From positions 248,001 through 312,000 of the forward strand of contig NZ_JAVDQG010000005.1 in NCBI RefSeq assembly GCF_031454155.1: a stretch of 64,000 nt of DNA, in the 5' to 3' direction. The notes under the pieces were generated by a model. That model did no database searches. It worked only from the letters and a program-made list of their open reading frames with translations, and had not been told where the DNA came from. Positions within the stretch are counted from its first letter, which is position 1. Each line of letters begins with the position of its first letter. The position numbers were made by a program, and so were the translations under genes. This document shows positions 36,653 through 47,435 of this stretch, one piece after another. The stretch is from Desmospora profundinema. Lineage in GTDB: Bacteria > Bacillota > Bacilli > Thermoactinomycetales > DSM-45169.

Positions 36653-38404
36653 TTACAATACGTTTGCCCGACCGGAATAGATATGGCCCCTTTCCGCATC
36701 GACCGTCACATTGATGCCGTCCTTAAAGATGTGCGTCGCATCCTTTACGCCAACCACAACCGGGATTCCCAGGCTTAAACCCACCACTGCGGCATGAGAC
36801 GTCAATCCGCCTTCTTCCACAATCACAGCAGCCGCCCGCTCAAAAGAATCCATCATATCTTTATCGGTGCTGCGGGTGACCAAAATGGCACCATCAACCA
36901 TTTTGCCGCGCAGCTCCTCCGGACTGGTACCAACAACGATTTTGCCTGTCAGCACCTTTTTGCCAACGCCTTGTCCTTTGGCCAGCACATCACCGATCAC
37001 GTGAACCTTCAGGATATTGGTGGTCCCGGATTGACCGACCGGAACTCCGGCGGTGATCACGACCGAGTCCCCATGCCGGACATAACTGGATTTCAGCGAT
37101 GCGGCAATCGCCGATTGCAACATTTCGTCAGTGGTGGTCACCTGGGTTCCCAACACCGGGTAGACGCCCCAAACCAAGCACAATTTCCGTAAGACCGAAT
37201 CGTGAACCGTAACGGCCACGATGGGAGCCTGGGGGCGGTATTTGGAAACCATACGGGCGGTACGCCCGCTTTCGGTGGAAGTGATAATTGCGGATGATTT
37301 CAGTGTCCATGTCGTATGCACGACCGCTTGGCTGATGGAGTCGGGGATGCTGACGTCCGTTTCTTCGATCCGTTCCCGAAATATATCCGTATATTTCAAG
37401 GAGCTTTCGGCACGGGAAGCAATCCGATCCATCGTTTGCACCGCTTCTACGGGATAGCGTCCGCTGGCCGTCTCACCGGACAGCATAATGGCGTCCGTGC
37501 CGTCAAAAATGGCGTTGGCCACATCACTGGCCTCGGCACGGGTGGGACGGGGGTTGCGCTGCATGGAGTCCAGCATTTGTGTGGCAGTGATGACCGGTTT
37601 GCCCAGACGATTACACAGTCGAATCATTTCTTTTTGAACGATGGGCACCTCTTCAGCGGGAATCTCCACGCCCAAGTCCCCCCGAGCCACCATCAGCCCA
37701 TCGGAAACCTCCAGGATGGATTGGAGGTTATCCACACCCTCCTGGTTTTCAATCTTGGAAATGATATGGATATCGGCATCATATTCCTCCAGGATTTTGC
37801 GAATCTCCAGGACATCCTCCGGTTTTCGGACGAAAGAGGCGGCGATAAAGTCGACCTGGTGCTCAATCCCGAAACGGATATCGGCGGCATCTTTTTCAGT
37901 AATGCCCGGAAGGTTGACGGAAACGCCGGGAACATTGACCCCTTTCCGACTTTTGAGGGGACCCCCGTTCAAAATTCGGCAATGGATGTCGCTCCCTGCC
38001 ACTTCCTTTACTTCTAGGCTGATCAGCCCATCATCCACCAAGATGACGGAACCGGGCTTTACATCCTCCACCAATCCAGGGTAAGAGACGGAAACCTTGG
38101 AGGCATCGCCTTCCATCGGCTCCGTGGTCAATGTAAAATCCGCTCCGGTTTCCAATTCCACTTCATCCACCGCTAACTCTCCGGTGCGAATTTCGGGACC
38201 ACGAGTGTCCAGGAGCAGCGCAACCCGGGAATCCAGCTCCGCTTCCACTTCCCGGATCCGCTCGATCCGCCGCAGATGCTCAGCATGATCCCCGTGGGAA
38301 AAATTGAGCCGTGCTACATTCATTCCAGCTTTGATGAGATTTTTCAGGGTGTCCCTGTCTTCGCTTGCCGGTCCGATGGTACATACGATTTTGGTTTTGC
38401 GCAT
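36653..38404 (-). CDS. pyk: Pyruvate kinase with PEP-utilizer-like C-terminal extension
   Basis: A 583-residue glycolytic enzyme transferring phosphate from PEP to [16 protein letters not shown] starts the barrel, [19 protein letters not shown] and TATQMLDSM(Q)[10 protein letters not shown] are the active-site segments. Residues about 475-583 ([38 protein letters not shown]) are the phosphohistidine-swivel domain found in Bacillus/Geobacillus pyruvate kinases, with the His in LTSHAA. It follows pfkA. Confidence 0.96.
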   Translation of the reverse strand: MRKTKIVCTIGPASEDRDTLKNLIKAGMNVARLNFSHGDHAEHLRRIERIREVEAELDSRVALLLDTRGPEIRTGELAVDEVELETGADFTLTTEPMEGDASKVSVSYPGLVEDVKPGSVILVDDGLISLEVKEVAGSDIHCRILNGGPLKSRKGVNVPGVSVNLPGITEKDAADIRFGIEHQVDFIAASFVRKPEDVLEIRKILEEYDADIHIISKIENQEGVDNLQSILEVSDGLMVARGDLGVEIPAEEVPIVQKEMIRLCNRLGKPVITATQMLDSMQRNPRPTRAEASDVANAIFDGTDAIMLSGETASGRYPVEAVQTMDRIASRAESSLKYTDIFRERIEETDVSIPDSISQAVVHTTWTLKSSAIITSTESGRTARMVSKYRPQAPIVAVTVHDSVLRKLCLVWGVYPVLGTQVTTTDEMLQSAIAASLKSSYVRHGDSVVITAGVPVGQSGTTNILKVHVIGDVLAKGQGVGKKVLTGKIVVGTSPEELRGKMVDGAILVTRSTDKDMMDSFERAAAVIVEEGGLTSHAAVVGLSLGIPVVVGVKDATHIFKDGINVTVDAERGHIYSGRANVL

Positions 38405-38418
38405 GGATGCCCCTCCTA

Positions 38419-39390
<972 letters not shown>

Positions 39391-39426
39391 TCAATAGGAT
39401 CGTTGAGTCAGTCTATGCCCGGCGGG

Positions 39427-39490
39427 ACTTTTTTTGTCCATGCGGGACAAAAAAGAGAAACCGTGGTGGGGAAGGACCCTCAACCCACGG
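39427..39490 (-). terminator. Two stacked hairpins between accA and pfkA
   Basis: Minus strand: CCGTGGGTT...CCACCACGG (39461-39490) followed by TTTCTCTTTTTTG, then TTTTTTGTCC-CGCAT-GGACAAAAAA (about 39428-39453). The first overlaps the accA stop region and should terminate accDA; the second may act as a second terminator or mRNA-stability structure upstream of pfkA. Confidence 0.6.
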
Positions 39491-40442
39491 TGGAGTACAC
39501 CCCGATTTTCTCAAATTTCCGGTGTCGATCTGCCACCAGAGCCTCTTCATCCATCTTCAACAAAGAATCCAAGGATTCCAGCACGCTTTTCTTGATGGCT
39601 TGCGCCTGGGCGGCGGGATCTTTGTGTGCGCCTCCCTTGGGCTCCGGGATAATTGTGTCGATGACGCCGAGAGATTTCAGATCCTGGGCGGTAATTTTTA
39701 ATGCTTCCGCCGCCTCTTGGGCTTTAGCCGCATCCCGCCACAAAATCGCCGCCGCCCCTTCCGGGGAGATCACGGAATAATAGGCATGCTCCAGCATCAA
39801 CAACCGGTTGCCGACACTGATCGCCAGAGCGCCGCCGCTTCCCCCTTCCCCGGTAACCACACAGATAATCGGAACGCGGAAGCCGGCCATTTCACGAAGG
39901 TTGCGGGCAATCGCCTCGCTCTGTCCCCGCTCTTCCGCTTCCACTCCGGGATGAGCACCCTGCGTATCCACAAAACAGATGATGGGACGTCCGAACTTAT
40001 CCGCTTGCTGCATCAGACGCAGCGCCTTTCGATACCCTTCGGGATGGGGCAGTCCAAAATTGCGCGCAATCTTGTCTTTGGTGTCTTTGCCTCGCTCATG
40101 TCCAATCACGGTGACGGGCCGCCCGTCTAGTTTGGCGATCCCGCCGATAATGGCCGGATCGTCTCCATACAACCGGTCGCCATGAAGTTCCATGAAGTCC
40201 GTAAACAGGTATCGGATATAATCCGACGTCGTCGGTCTGGAAGCATGACGGGCAATCTGCACCTTCTGCCAGGTAGTCAAGTTGCCATAAATCTCTTCTT
40301 CCAGCCGCCGGGCTTTTTCCTCAAGGGTCTCAATCTCCTGGGAGAGGTCGATCGACTTTTCCTTGGTGAACCGTTCCAATTCGGCGATTTTGTCCCGCAG
40401 TTCCACCAGCGGACGCTCAAAAGGCAGTTGTCCGTTAGTCAT
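39480..40442 (-). CDS. accA: Acetyl-CoA carboxylase carboxyltransferase subunit alpha
   Basis: A 320-residue subunit of acetyl-CoA carboxylase. [18 protein letters not shown] and [23 protein letters not shown] are typical N-terminal features; the carboxyltransferase oxyanion region is [19 protein letters not shown] followed by [20 protein letters not shown]. Overlaps accD by 8 bases. It transfers CO2 from biotin to acetyl-CoA for fatty-acid synthesis. Confidence 0.96.
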   Translation of the reverse strand: MTNGQLPFERPLVELRDKIAELERFTKEKSIDLSQEIETLEEKARRLEEEIYGNLTTWQKVQIARHASRPTTSDYIRYLFTDFMELHGDRLYGDDPAIIGGIAKLDGRPVTVIGHERGKDTKDKIARNFGLPHPEGYRKALRLMQQADKFGRPIICFVDTQGAHPGVEAEERGQSEAIARNLREMAGFRVPIICVVTGEGGSGGALAISVGNRLLMLEHAYYSVISPEGAAAILWRDAAKAQEAAEALKITAQDLKSLGVIDTIIPEPKGGAHKDPAAQAQAIKKSVLESLDSLLKMDEEALVADRHRKFEKIGVYSTVG

Positions 40443-41298
40443 CGCGCTCTCCCCCGTCCGTATGCAACTCCAGGATCTGAATCAACGTCTCCCGCATCTG
40501 GGAACGATGGACAACCTGGTCCAGTTGACCGTGTTTCAGCAAAAACTCCGCTGTTTGAAAATCATCGGGCAGCTTTTGGCGAACAGTCTGCTCGATCACT
40601 CGCCGACCGGCAAAACCGATCAACGCTTCCGGTTCAGCGATGTTTAAATCGCCAAGGGAAGAAAAGCTGGCTGAAACCCCCCCAGTGGTGGGGTTGGTCA
40701 AAACAGAAACAAACAACACCCGCTTCCGGTGCAAGCGTTCCAGGGCAGCGCTCGTTTTGGCCATCTGCATCAGGGAGAGTACCCCTTCTTGCATGCGTGC
40801 CCCTCCCGAGGCGGAAAACAGGATAAAGGGATACCCTTTGGTCGCAGCTTGATCAGCAGCCCGGGCAATTTTTTCACCGACCACGGAGCCCATGCTTCCC
40901 ATCCGGAAACGGGAATCCATCACCCCGATGATGGCCGGATATCCCCCGATGGTGCACTCCCCGGTGACCACCGCTTCGTTCTGCCCCGTTTTCTTTTTGT
41001 CCTTTTCCAGCTTTTCGGTATAGTGGGGAAAACCGAGCGGATCCTCGGACACCAGCTCGGCGTCAAACTCGAAAAAACGTCCCTCATCCACAGTGATCTC
41101 AATCCGTTCCCGTGCGGACAACGGATGATGATAGTCACAGTTTTTGCAGACCTTCCAGTTTTTCTCCAACTCTTTGGTAAAGCCGATCGATCCACAGCGG
41201 GGACATTTTTGCATAATTCCTTCCGGAATATCCCGTTTAGCCTGCTCCGAAGGAATCGTTGCATATTTTTTCTGCTTTCTAAATAAATCCTTAAACAC
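40435..41298 (-). CDS. accD: Acetyl-CoA carboxylase carboxyltransferase subunit beta
   Basis: A 287-residue partner of AccA. The N-terminal zinc ribbon is [20 protein letters not shown] plus [15 protein letters not shown] and [20 protein letters not shown] are the carboxyltransferase motifs. The GTG start ([11 protein letters not shown]) has GAGGTG seven bases upstream and is preferred to an ATG five codons earlier. Confidence 0.95.
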   Translation of the reverse strand: MFKDLFRKQKKYATIPSEQAKRDIPEGIMQKCPRCGSIGFTKELEKNWKVCKNCDYHHPLSARERIEITVDEGRFFEFDAELVSEDPLGFPHYTEKLEKDKKKTGQNEAVVTGECTIGGYPAIIGVMDSRFRMGSMGSVVGEKIARAADQAATKGYPFILFSASGGARMQEGVLSLMQMAKTSAALERLHRKRVLFVSVLTNPTTGGVSASFSSLGDLNIAEPEALIGFAGRRVIEQTVRQKLPDDFQTAEFLLKHGQLDQVVHRSQMRETLIQILELHTDGGERDD

Positions 41299-41548
41299 GG
41301 AAAAACACCTCATCCCGGGCGAATCATGGTCATTTGCAAAACGAAGCCCAGCATACCTCTAGCGTCTATATTTCATATTCGTGAGAAAGGTCATAAAATC
41401 TTACCCGAATGCTCCACCCCTTAAGGAGTGGAAGATCAACCTTCACCGCAGTCATGATAGCACAGAGAGAATCGTATCCGCAACGCAGGCGGTGCTGCAA
41501 GCGCCATTCTAAGCAATTTTGGAAGCTCTGCCACCACTAATTTCCGCC

Positions 41549-42253
41549 TCAGTCTCGTTCATTCTCGGGTCTTGTATCCATCAAAGTCGGCAAGCCCGCA
41601 GAAGCCAGATGTTCTTCCATCCGTTTCGCAGCCTCGCCGGGCTGGCGATGCCGGACAGCATCCAGAATGGCATGGTGCTCCTGCAGCGCTTTTTGGGGAC
41701 GGCCCGGTTTGGACAGGGACGATTTCCGCACAGTCTGTCCATATTGAATCACCAAATACCAAACCCGCGTCAACAGATGATTATGAGCCGAACGAATCAG
41801 TTGATGATGAAAGTCATAATCTTCCTGAATGGGTACCTGTCCTTGGGAAACCGTATGATCCATGTTACTCCAGATTCTCTCCAAAACAGCCACTTCCTCC
41901 GCAGTCGCATGAAGGGCCGCTTTTTTGGCAGCTCCGGTTTCCAGCAACACCCGCATCTCCAATAGATTACCCTTAGACCGGTCGTCACGCAAAATGTAAA
42001 AAGCGAGAATATCCACCAACCGGTGGGATTGATACGGCTGCAAAAAGGTGCCCTGCCCCTGCTTGGTGGTGATAATCCCCAACAGCTCCAGGGCGCGGAG
42101 CGCCTCCCGCACGGTGGATCTCCCTGCATTCAAGCGGGAGACCAGCTCCCGTTCCGATGGGATGCGGTCTCCCGGCTTTAAGCCCTCCTGTTCGATCACT
42201 TCGTTGATGCGCATTAAAATCGATTGGAACTTGGAAGTCGTCTCCTCAAACAC
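41549..42253 (-). CDS. FadR-type GntR transcriptional regulator (FCD domain)
   Basis: A 234-residue regulator. The winged helix reads GDRIPSERELVSRLNAGRSTVREALRALELLGIITT; the rest is an all-helical FCD ligand domain with metal-site-like residues (EDYDFHHQLIRSAHNHLL, EHHAILDAV). GTG start. It lies between malic enzyme and accD, a place where a GntR gene also occurs in some Bacillaceae, suggesting control of malate use or carboxylase genes (inference). Confidence 0.88.
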   Translation of the reverse strand: MFEETTSKFQSILMRINEVIEQEGLKPGDRIPSERELVSRLNAGRSTVREALRALELLGIITTKQGQGTFLQPYQSHRLVDILAFYILRDDRSKGNLLEMRVLLETGAAKKAALHATAEEVAVLERIWSNMDHTVSQGQVPIQEDYDFHHQLIRSAHNHLLTRVWYLVIQYGQTVRKSSLSKPGRPQKALQEHHAILDAVRHRQPGEAAKRMEEHLASAGLPTLMDTRPENERD

Positions 42254-42290
42254 GTCTCACCGCCACCTCTCCCCGGTGGAGCAGGGATCC

Positions 42291-43523
42291 TCAATCTCCA
42301 CGGGTAAGGGCTCGTGTTTTTTCGAACACGGCTTCCGGATCCACCTGAATCCGGGCCTCACCCGTCTCCATCGCCGTGCGAGCCACTTCCGCCGCCACTT
42401 TGGGAGCCACCATCGGGTTGAAGGGGGCCGGGATGACATAATCCGGCGAAAGCTCCTTCTCATCAATCAACCCGGCGATGGCATAGGCGGCGGCTACCTT
42501 CATCTTCTCGTTAATCGCCTTAGCCCGTACATCCAAGGCCCCCCTGAAGATACCCGGGAAAGCCAACACATTGTTTACTTGGTTGGGGTAGTCGGACCTG
42601 CCCGTTCCCACAACCTTGGCTCCAGCCGCAAACGCCTCTTCCGGTATGATTTCCGGATCGGGGTTGGCCATCGCAAAGATGATGGGATCGTGGTTCATCG
42701 AACGGACCATTTCCTTGGTGACCGCCCCGGCCACCGACACTCCGATAAACACATCCGATCCCTTCATGACATCGGCCAGTCCCCCTTGGACGCCGCTCCG
42801 ATTGGTCACTTTTGAAATCTCTTCCTTGATGGCGTTCATGCCGAATGGACGCCCTTCATAGACGGCACCTTTACTGTCGCACATGATGATATCCTTCACA
42901 CCTAAGGACAACAACAGTTTGATGATGGCGATTCCGGCTGCCCCGGCACCATTGGCAACCACCTTGATCTCATCCATCCTTTTGCCGACCACGCGCAAGG
43001 CGTTGATCAATCCTGCCAGAGTGACAATCGCCGTCCCATGCTGATCGTCATGGAATACCGGGATATCCACTTCCTTCTTCAACCGCTCTTCGATTAAAAA
43101 GCATTTGGGGGCGGCGATATCCTCCAGATTGACCCCTCCGAAAGTGGGGGCCAAGAGCTTCACGGTTTCCACAATGCGGTCGACCTCAGATGAATCCACA
43201 CATAGGGGGAACGCGTCCACCCCCGCAAAAGCTTTGAAAAGGACCGCCTTCCCTTCCATCACCGGCATGGCAGCGTGAGGGCCGATATTTCCCAAACCGA
43301 GTACCGCCGTCCCATCGGAGACGACAGCAACCAGGTTGCCCTTCATCGTGTACTCGTACACCTTGTCTGAATCCGTATGGATTTCTTTGCACGGTTCCGC
43401 CACACCCGGTGAATAAGCCAGGCTCAGATCCCGGGCACTACTAACCGCCACTTTGGATCGAACCGTCAGTTTGCCCTGTTGTTCCTTGTGCAACTTTAAT
43501 GACTCTTCTCGCAGAGAGGACAA
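42291..43523 (-). CDS. Malic enzyme (decarboxylating malate dehydrogenase)
   Basis: A 410-residue enzyme converting malate to pyruvate and CO2. SLAYSPGVAEPCKEI is the N-terminal signature with the catalytic Tyr, VDIPVFHDDQHGTAIVTLAG the metal/substrate site, VVANGAGAAGIAIIKLLL the nucleotide fold and ANPDPEIIPEEA follows. The TTG start (MSSLREESLKL) has AAAGGAG eight bases upstream. The homologue next to accD in B. subtilis is YtsJ; cofactor choice cannot be told. Confidence 0.94.
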   Translation of the reverse strand: MSSLREESLKLHKEQQGKLTVRSKVAVSSARDLSLAYSPGVAEPCKEIHTDSDKVYEYTMKGNLVAVVSDGTAVLGLGNIGPHAAMPVMEGKAVLFKAFAGVDAFPLCVDSSEVDRIVETVKLLAPTFGGVNLEDIAAPKCFLIEERLKKEVDIPVFHDDQHGTAIVTLAGLINALRVVGKRMDEIKVVANGAGAAGIAIIKLLLSLGVKDIIMCDSKGAVYEGRPFGMNAIKEEISKVTNRSGVQGGLADVMKGSDVFIGVSVAGAVTKEMVRSMNHDPIIFAMANPDPEIIPEEAFAAGAKVVGTGRSDYPNQVNNVLAFPGIFRGALDVRAKAINEKMKVAAAYAIAGLIDEKELSPDYVIPAPFNPMVAPKVAAEVARTAMETGEARIQVDPEAVFEKTRALTRGD

Positions 43524-43644
43524 TCCTTTCACTCCTTTATCATGCAGCGGAAGGTGGTCAGACCACTTAAATTCGCTCTTATTATATCAGATGCAACCGA
43601 TGCTAAAAAGAGAACAAAAGGTTGGGACAAGCCATTCGATGATA

Positions 43645-43671
43645 AAAACACCCCGCACCAACGGGCGGGGC
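43645..43671 (-). terminator. Terminator downstream of sirC
   Basis: Minus strand CCCCGC...GCGGGG hairpin (43651-43670) followed by TGTTTTTATC, about 108 bases after sirC. Confidence 0.7.
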
Positions 43672-43778
43672 ATCCGTTTTATCGATACGGAATGCCTTTA
43701 CCGAACCAGGATACACCATCACTCATCCCATCATTCCCTTCCATCCCCAACTACCGACATATCCTTCACCTTTCATAC

Positions 43779-44300
43779 TCACTGACGACGACCTCGGCGC
43801 TTGCGGCGTTCCCGATATAACTGTTCCAATCGCTCCGTCCATGTATCGTCAAATTCCTTTTTCCAACCATCCCGGATCTGCTGTGCCAAGCGTGGACTGG
43901 CTCCCCCGGTAGAAACAGCCAAGGTGAGCCGTCCCCGTCTAAGATACGCCGGGAAGTGGCAATTGCCCAGCTCGGGCTGGTCCACTACGTTAACCAGCCG
44001 TCGATCACCAGCGGCTCGTGCCACCTGCGCGTTCACGTCCCTGTCGTTAGTGGCCGCCACCACTACCCACGCTTCATGCAGCACTTCCGGGGAAAACCAT
44101 TGCCGCTTCCAATCGGCGTTTCCCGCCTCCACTTCTTTTGTAAGTTCGACATCCAGCACAGGTGAGATGATCGTCACCTGTGCTCCCACTTCCAACAGAC
44201 TCTTCACCTTGCGGGCAGCCACACGGCCTCCCCCGACCACAACGGCGGATTTTCCTTTTAAATCCACCATCAGCGGGTATAATGGTCCCAACTGGATCAC
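43779..44300 (-). CDS. sirC: Precorrin-2 dehydrogenase (siroheme synthesis)
   Basis: A 173-residue NAD-binding protein. YPLMVDLKGKSAVVVGGGRVAARKVKSLLE is the MET8/CysG Rossmann start; ATNDRDVNAQVA and NVVDQPELGNCHFPAYLRRG with STGGASPRLAQQIR complete the dehydrogenase. The chelatase-capable second half of CysG is absent, as in SirC. It oxidises precorrin-2 to sirohydrochlorin for the siroheme of the sulfite reductase encoded nearby. No SirB-type chelatase is in the window. Confidence 0.9.
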   Translation of the reverse strand: MIQLGPLYPLMVDLKGKSAVVVGGGRVAARKVKSLLEVGAQVTIISPVLDVELTKEVEAGNADWKRQWFSPEVLHEAWVVVAATNDRDVNAQVARAAGDRRLVNVVDQPELGNCHFPAYLRRGRLTLAVSTGGASPRLAQQIRDGWKKEFDDTWTERLEQLYRERRKRRGRRQ

Positions 44301-44416
44301 CTCGTTTTTTACAGAACCCCTTTTTTCCAGCCAACAAAAGGACTAAACTGGAAAAGGAATGATGGCTGACAAAGCTTCCATCTTTCACATCTACCAAAAG
44401 AGGAGGCCCCCTGTCG

Positions 44417-44896
44417 ATGAACGAACCGCCCAAGAATCGTATACATCGAGATGCGATCCGTGTCTGGCGTACCCACGAATGTCTTACCGCCGGCTTCGTG
44501 CTGTTAGTGGTGGGAGGAGTGACGGGCCTCACCTTCCTCTTCGATTGGCACCGCTGGATCCCTGCAGTACTGTGGAGCGTCGCTACCGTCTACCTCGTAC
44601 CGGCCATTTGGATTTATCCCCTGTTGCGATGGCGCTACTACCGATATGAAGTAAACGAAAAAGAGATTGATATCCAATCCGGTTATTTCTTTATTCGCCG
44701 CACCATTATTCCCATGGTGCGCGTCCAACACGTCAACACTACGCAGGGGCCATTGTTGCGCCGTCACGGGCTGTCCGAACTGGAAATCAACACTGCCGGG
44801 GGAGCATCCTTTACGATTCCCGCTCTTCTGACGGAAGAAGCCGATCAGTTACGGGATCGTATCGGTAGTCTGGTACGGGTGGCAAGAGATGAATAA
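44417..44896 (+). CDS. ydbS: YdbS-like bacterial PH-domain membrane protein
   Basis: A 159-residue protein: two membrane helices (CLTAGFVLLVVGGVTGLTFLF, IPAVLWSVATVYLVPAIWIY), then a bPH2 domain with DIQSGYFFIRRTIIPMVRVQ. The ATG follows AGAGGAGG. The stop overlaps the next gene's ATG by 8 bases. The B. subtilis ydbS-ydbT pair has been linked to resistance to LCI-type antimicrobial peptides; a role in envelope defence is plausible here. Confidence 0.87.
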   Translation: MNEPPKNRIHRDAIRVWRTHECLTAGFVLLVVGGVTGLTFLFDWHRWIPAVLWSVATVYLVPAIWIYPLLRWRYYRYEVNEKEIDIQSGYFFIRRTIIPMVRVQHVNTTQGPLLRRHGLSELEINTAGGASFTIPALLTEEADQLRDRIGSLVRVARDE

Positions 44897-46352
44897 TCCA
44901 CAACGACTGCATCCCATCACCATCTTGTTTACCATCGTCGGCAATTTAAAGGAAATGGTGATCCCCCTGTTGGTTTACGCGGGCTTCAATCTCTTCAACC
45001 GCGGAGGCGGCCAAGCTCTCATCTGGATCGCTGCCGGAGCCGGACTCGTCATCTCATTTATCTTGATTCAAGCCGTTTTACGTTGGTACCGTCAAGTCTA
45101 CTTTGTAGAAAATGATGAATTTCGGATGGAACGGGGAGCTTGGCTGAAAAAGAAGATTTACATCCCCGTCGAACGGATTCAATCGGTCGACGATGTGGAA
45201 TCGATTTGGCACCGCTTGTTTGGTGTGGTACAGGTACGGATCGAAACAGCCAGCGGTCAGGAAGAGTCCGAAGCCGTCCTAGAAGCAGTCTCCCGCCCAG
45301 CAGCGGACCGGCTGAAGCGTGCTTTGATTCAACGAAAGCGATCCCCCACGGATCCGATTGAAGCCGACTCCCCGGACGACGGTACCGAGACGGAACCGAC
45401 CCCCTTGGATGCGGAAAAGCTCCGTTTCGGAACCCTCTTGCTCTCCGGCCTTACCTCGGGCCGGTTGGGCGTCGTCCTGGCCCTGCTCGGACCCGCCCTC
45501 TCGATTGCCGATGATTTCTTCCAGATCAACGAAGGAATGGTCCGGGAGGCTTATCTGTGGGCCATCGGCATGTTGTCGGTCGGTTGGCTCCTGTTTGCCA
45601 TCCTGTTGATTGCGTGGGTGATCTCCATTCTCAGCACCCTCATTCAGGATTACCGTTTCACCATCAGCCGGGACCATACCCACTTGATGATCCAGCGGGG
45701 TCTGTTGGAACGCCGCCGCACTCTGATCCCGCTTCGCCGCATCCAGGCGGTCCACATCGTGGAAAACATGGCGCGCCAACCCCTGGGTTATGTGACGCTT
45801 CGCATTGAAAGTGCCGGCTACGGCGCAGCCGAAGACCAACGATTAATCGCCTTTCCGCTGCTGAAGCGTTCCCAAGTACCGGAATACCTGGATCGGTTTT
45901 TACCGGAGTTCGCGGAGTCTGCTCGCGCCTCTCTTCAACCGGTACCGCGACGGGTGTGGAAACGGATGGTCCTTTATCCCCTTCCGCTTCCCATACTCCT
46001 AGCCGCCGGTTTGACGTGGGCCTTTCCCCTTTGGGGCTTTTGGGGGTGGCTGCTGGTACCCTTGGCATTCGTGTACAATCACTGGCGCTTCCGGGATGCC
46101 GGCTGGGCCATGACCGGGCGGGTGGTGGCCCTTCGCCACCGTCGGTTCAACCGAGTGACAACCTGGATTCCAGGGCGGGCCATGCAGTGCCGGACTCGCT
46201 GCCACACTCTTTTAAGCCGGCGTGTCGGACTCGCTTCTTTCCGCACGGTATTAGCTTCAGGCAACCGATATGAGAGCAACTGGCTGGATGAAAAAGACGT
46301 CAACTGCATAGCCCAACGCATGGATCCGGAACCGGAAGGGACTTCGGCTTAA
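44889..46352 (+). CDS. ydbT: YdbT-like multi-PH-domain membrane protein
   Basis: A 487-residue membrane protein with repeated bPH2 units (WLKKKIYIPVERIQSVDDVE, RGLLERRRTLIPLRRIQAVH, and a third near 420-470) separated by paired membrane helices. About the same length as B. subtilis YdbT. It overlaps ydbS, forming a two-gene unit inserted between sirC and the SUMT gene on the opposite strand. Its stop codon is inside the loop of the shared terminator. Confidence 0.88.
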   Translation: MNNPQRLHPITILFTIVGNLKEMVIPLLVYAGFNLFNRGGGQALIWIAAGAGLVISFILIQAVLRWYRQVYFVENDEFRMERGAWLKKKIYIPVERIQSVDDVESIWHRLFGVVQVRIETASGQEESEAVLEAVSRPAADRLKRALIQRKRSPTDPIEADSPDDGTETEPTPLDAEKLRFGTLLLSGLTSGRLGVVLALLGPALSIADDFFQINEGMVREAYLWAIGMLSVGWLLFAILLIAWVISILSTLIQDYRFTISRDHTHLMIQRGLLERRRTLIPLRRIQAVHIVENMARQPLGYVTLRIESAGYGAAEDQRLIAFPLLKRSQVPEYLDRFLPEFAESARASLQPVPRRVWKRMVLYPLPLPILLAAGLTWAFPLWGFWGWLLVPLAFVYNHWRFRDAGWAMTGRVVALRHRRFNRVTTWIPGRAMQCRTRCHTLLSRRVGLASFRTVLASGNRYESNWLDEKDVNCIAQRMDPEPEGTSA

Positions 46353-46369
46353 AGCCGAAGTCCCTTTTT
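46338..46369. terminator. Bidirectional terminator between ydbT and the SUMT gene
   Basis: GGGACTTCGGCTT and AAGCCGAAGTCCC form a perfect hairpin with flanking T-run. Both convergent genes end in or next to it, and the ydbT TAA lies inside. Confidence 0.9.
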
Positions 46370-47145
46370 CACATCCCTGCTGTTGAGAGTGCGGGCGGAG
46401 CAGGAAGACGTTCAAACCAAGCGATCTCCTCTCGAAGGCGCACCACGTCTCCGATGACGATCATGGCCGGATTGGTAACGCGGTGTTCCTCCGCTAACTC
46501 CACCAACTGTCCCAGCGTGCCTGTAACGGTTCGTTGATCCTCCGTGGTTCCCCACTCGATGATAGCCGCAGGAGTATCGGAAGATTTACCGTGAGTAAGA
46601 AGCTGCCCCTGGATATAACCGATATTGCCCACACCCATGTAAATGGCGAGGGTATCCACTCCTTTAGCCAGGTGCTTCCACCGTTCCCCGTCTTCTCCGC
46701 CCTTTTTGCGGTGGCCTGTCACCAAAGCAAAACTGGAGGCGTGCTCCCGGTGGGTGACCGGAATACCGGCATAAGCGGGAGCGGCCAGACCTGCTGTAAT
46801 CCCCGGAACCACTTCAAAAGGAATCCCGTGCTGCACCAATGCCTGTGCTTCTTCCCCTCCCCGCCCGAAGACAAAGGGATCGCCTCCTTTAAGCCGAGTC
46901 ACCGTCCGTCCTGCCACAGCGTGCTCGACCAGGAGTTGATGAATCATCTCTTGTCTCATCGTATGCCGATCCGGCAGCTTGCCGCAGTAGATCCGATCAG
47001 CATCCGGGCGGGCATGATCCAGGAGATCCGGGTGGACCAAGCGGTCATACAAAATCACATCCGCTTCCCGGATGGCCCGCAGTCCTTTCAAGGTGAGCAG
47101 TTCGGGGTCCCCGGGCCCCGCCCCCACCAAATACACTTTTCCCAT
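46369..47145 (-). CDS. Uroporphyrinogen-III C-methyltransferase (SUMT)
   Basis: A 258-residue SAM-dependent methylase making precorrin-2. VYLVGAGPGDPELLTLKG is the SUMT start motif, GDPFVFGRGGEEA and GIPFEVVPGITAGLAAPAYAGIPVTHR are the other signatures. It lacks a fused synthase or dehydrogenase. Last gene of the sulfate-assimilation operon; it supplies siroheme precursor together with sirC. Names in use are cobA, sumT or ylnD. Confidence 0.94.
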   Translation of the reverse strand: MGKVYLVGAGPGDPELLTLKGLRAIREADVILYDRLVHPDLLDHARPDADRIYCGKLPDRHTMRQEMIHQLLVEHAVAGRTVTRLKGGDPFVFGRGGEEAQALVQHGIPFEVVPGITAGLAAPAYAGIPVTHREHASSFALVTGHRKKGGEDGERWKHLAKGVDTLAIYMGVGNIGYIQGQLLTHGKSSDTPAAIIEWGTTEDQRTVTGTLGQLVELAEEHRVTNPAMIVIGDVVRLREEIAWFERLPAPPALSTAGM

Positions 47146-47178
47146 CCTCGCACACCTCCTTGTGGCGAACCGTCTTTT

Positions 47179-47394
47179 TTATGAAAAAACAGCCTCTCCT
47201 TCTAAAACAAAGCCGGTTCCCGTTCCCAATCGCTTCTTTTCATGCAGGATGATATCCATTTCCCGTGGCATCTTTAAAAAGTGCTTCTCCAGTTCATCCT
47301 CCACCAGCCGAAACGCGTGGTCGTCATCCCGCGCCGCGATGATGACGGGAACCGTTTGATCCACTAGATCCACTTCAAATCGGTATAAATACAT
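47179..47394 (-). CDS. Small DUF3906-like protein
   Basis: A 71-residue protein: MYLYRFEVDLVDQTVPVIIA with a following acidic helix and HFLKMPREMDIILHEKKRL. I recall similar proteins as DUF3906 in Bacillus sulfite-reductase neighbourhoods, but this is from memory. It sits between the sulfite reductase and SUMT genes, spaced 41 and 33 bases, so a part in siroheme or sulfite reductase function is likely by context only. Confidence 0.7.
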   Translation of the reverse strand: MYLYRFEVDLVDQTVPVIIAARDDDHAFRLVEDELEKHFLKMPREMDIILHEKKRLGTGTGFVLEGEAVFS

Positions 47395-47435
47395 GAGATG
47401 CCCCCTCCTTCCCCACGATGGGCTGCCGCCACCGC

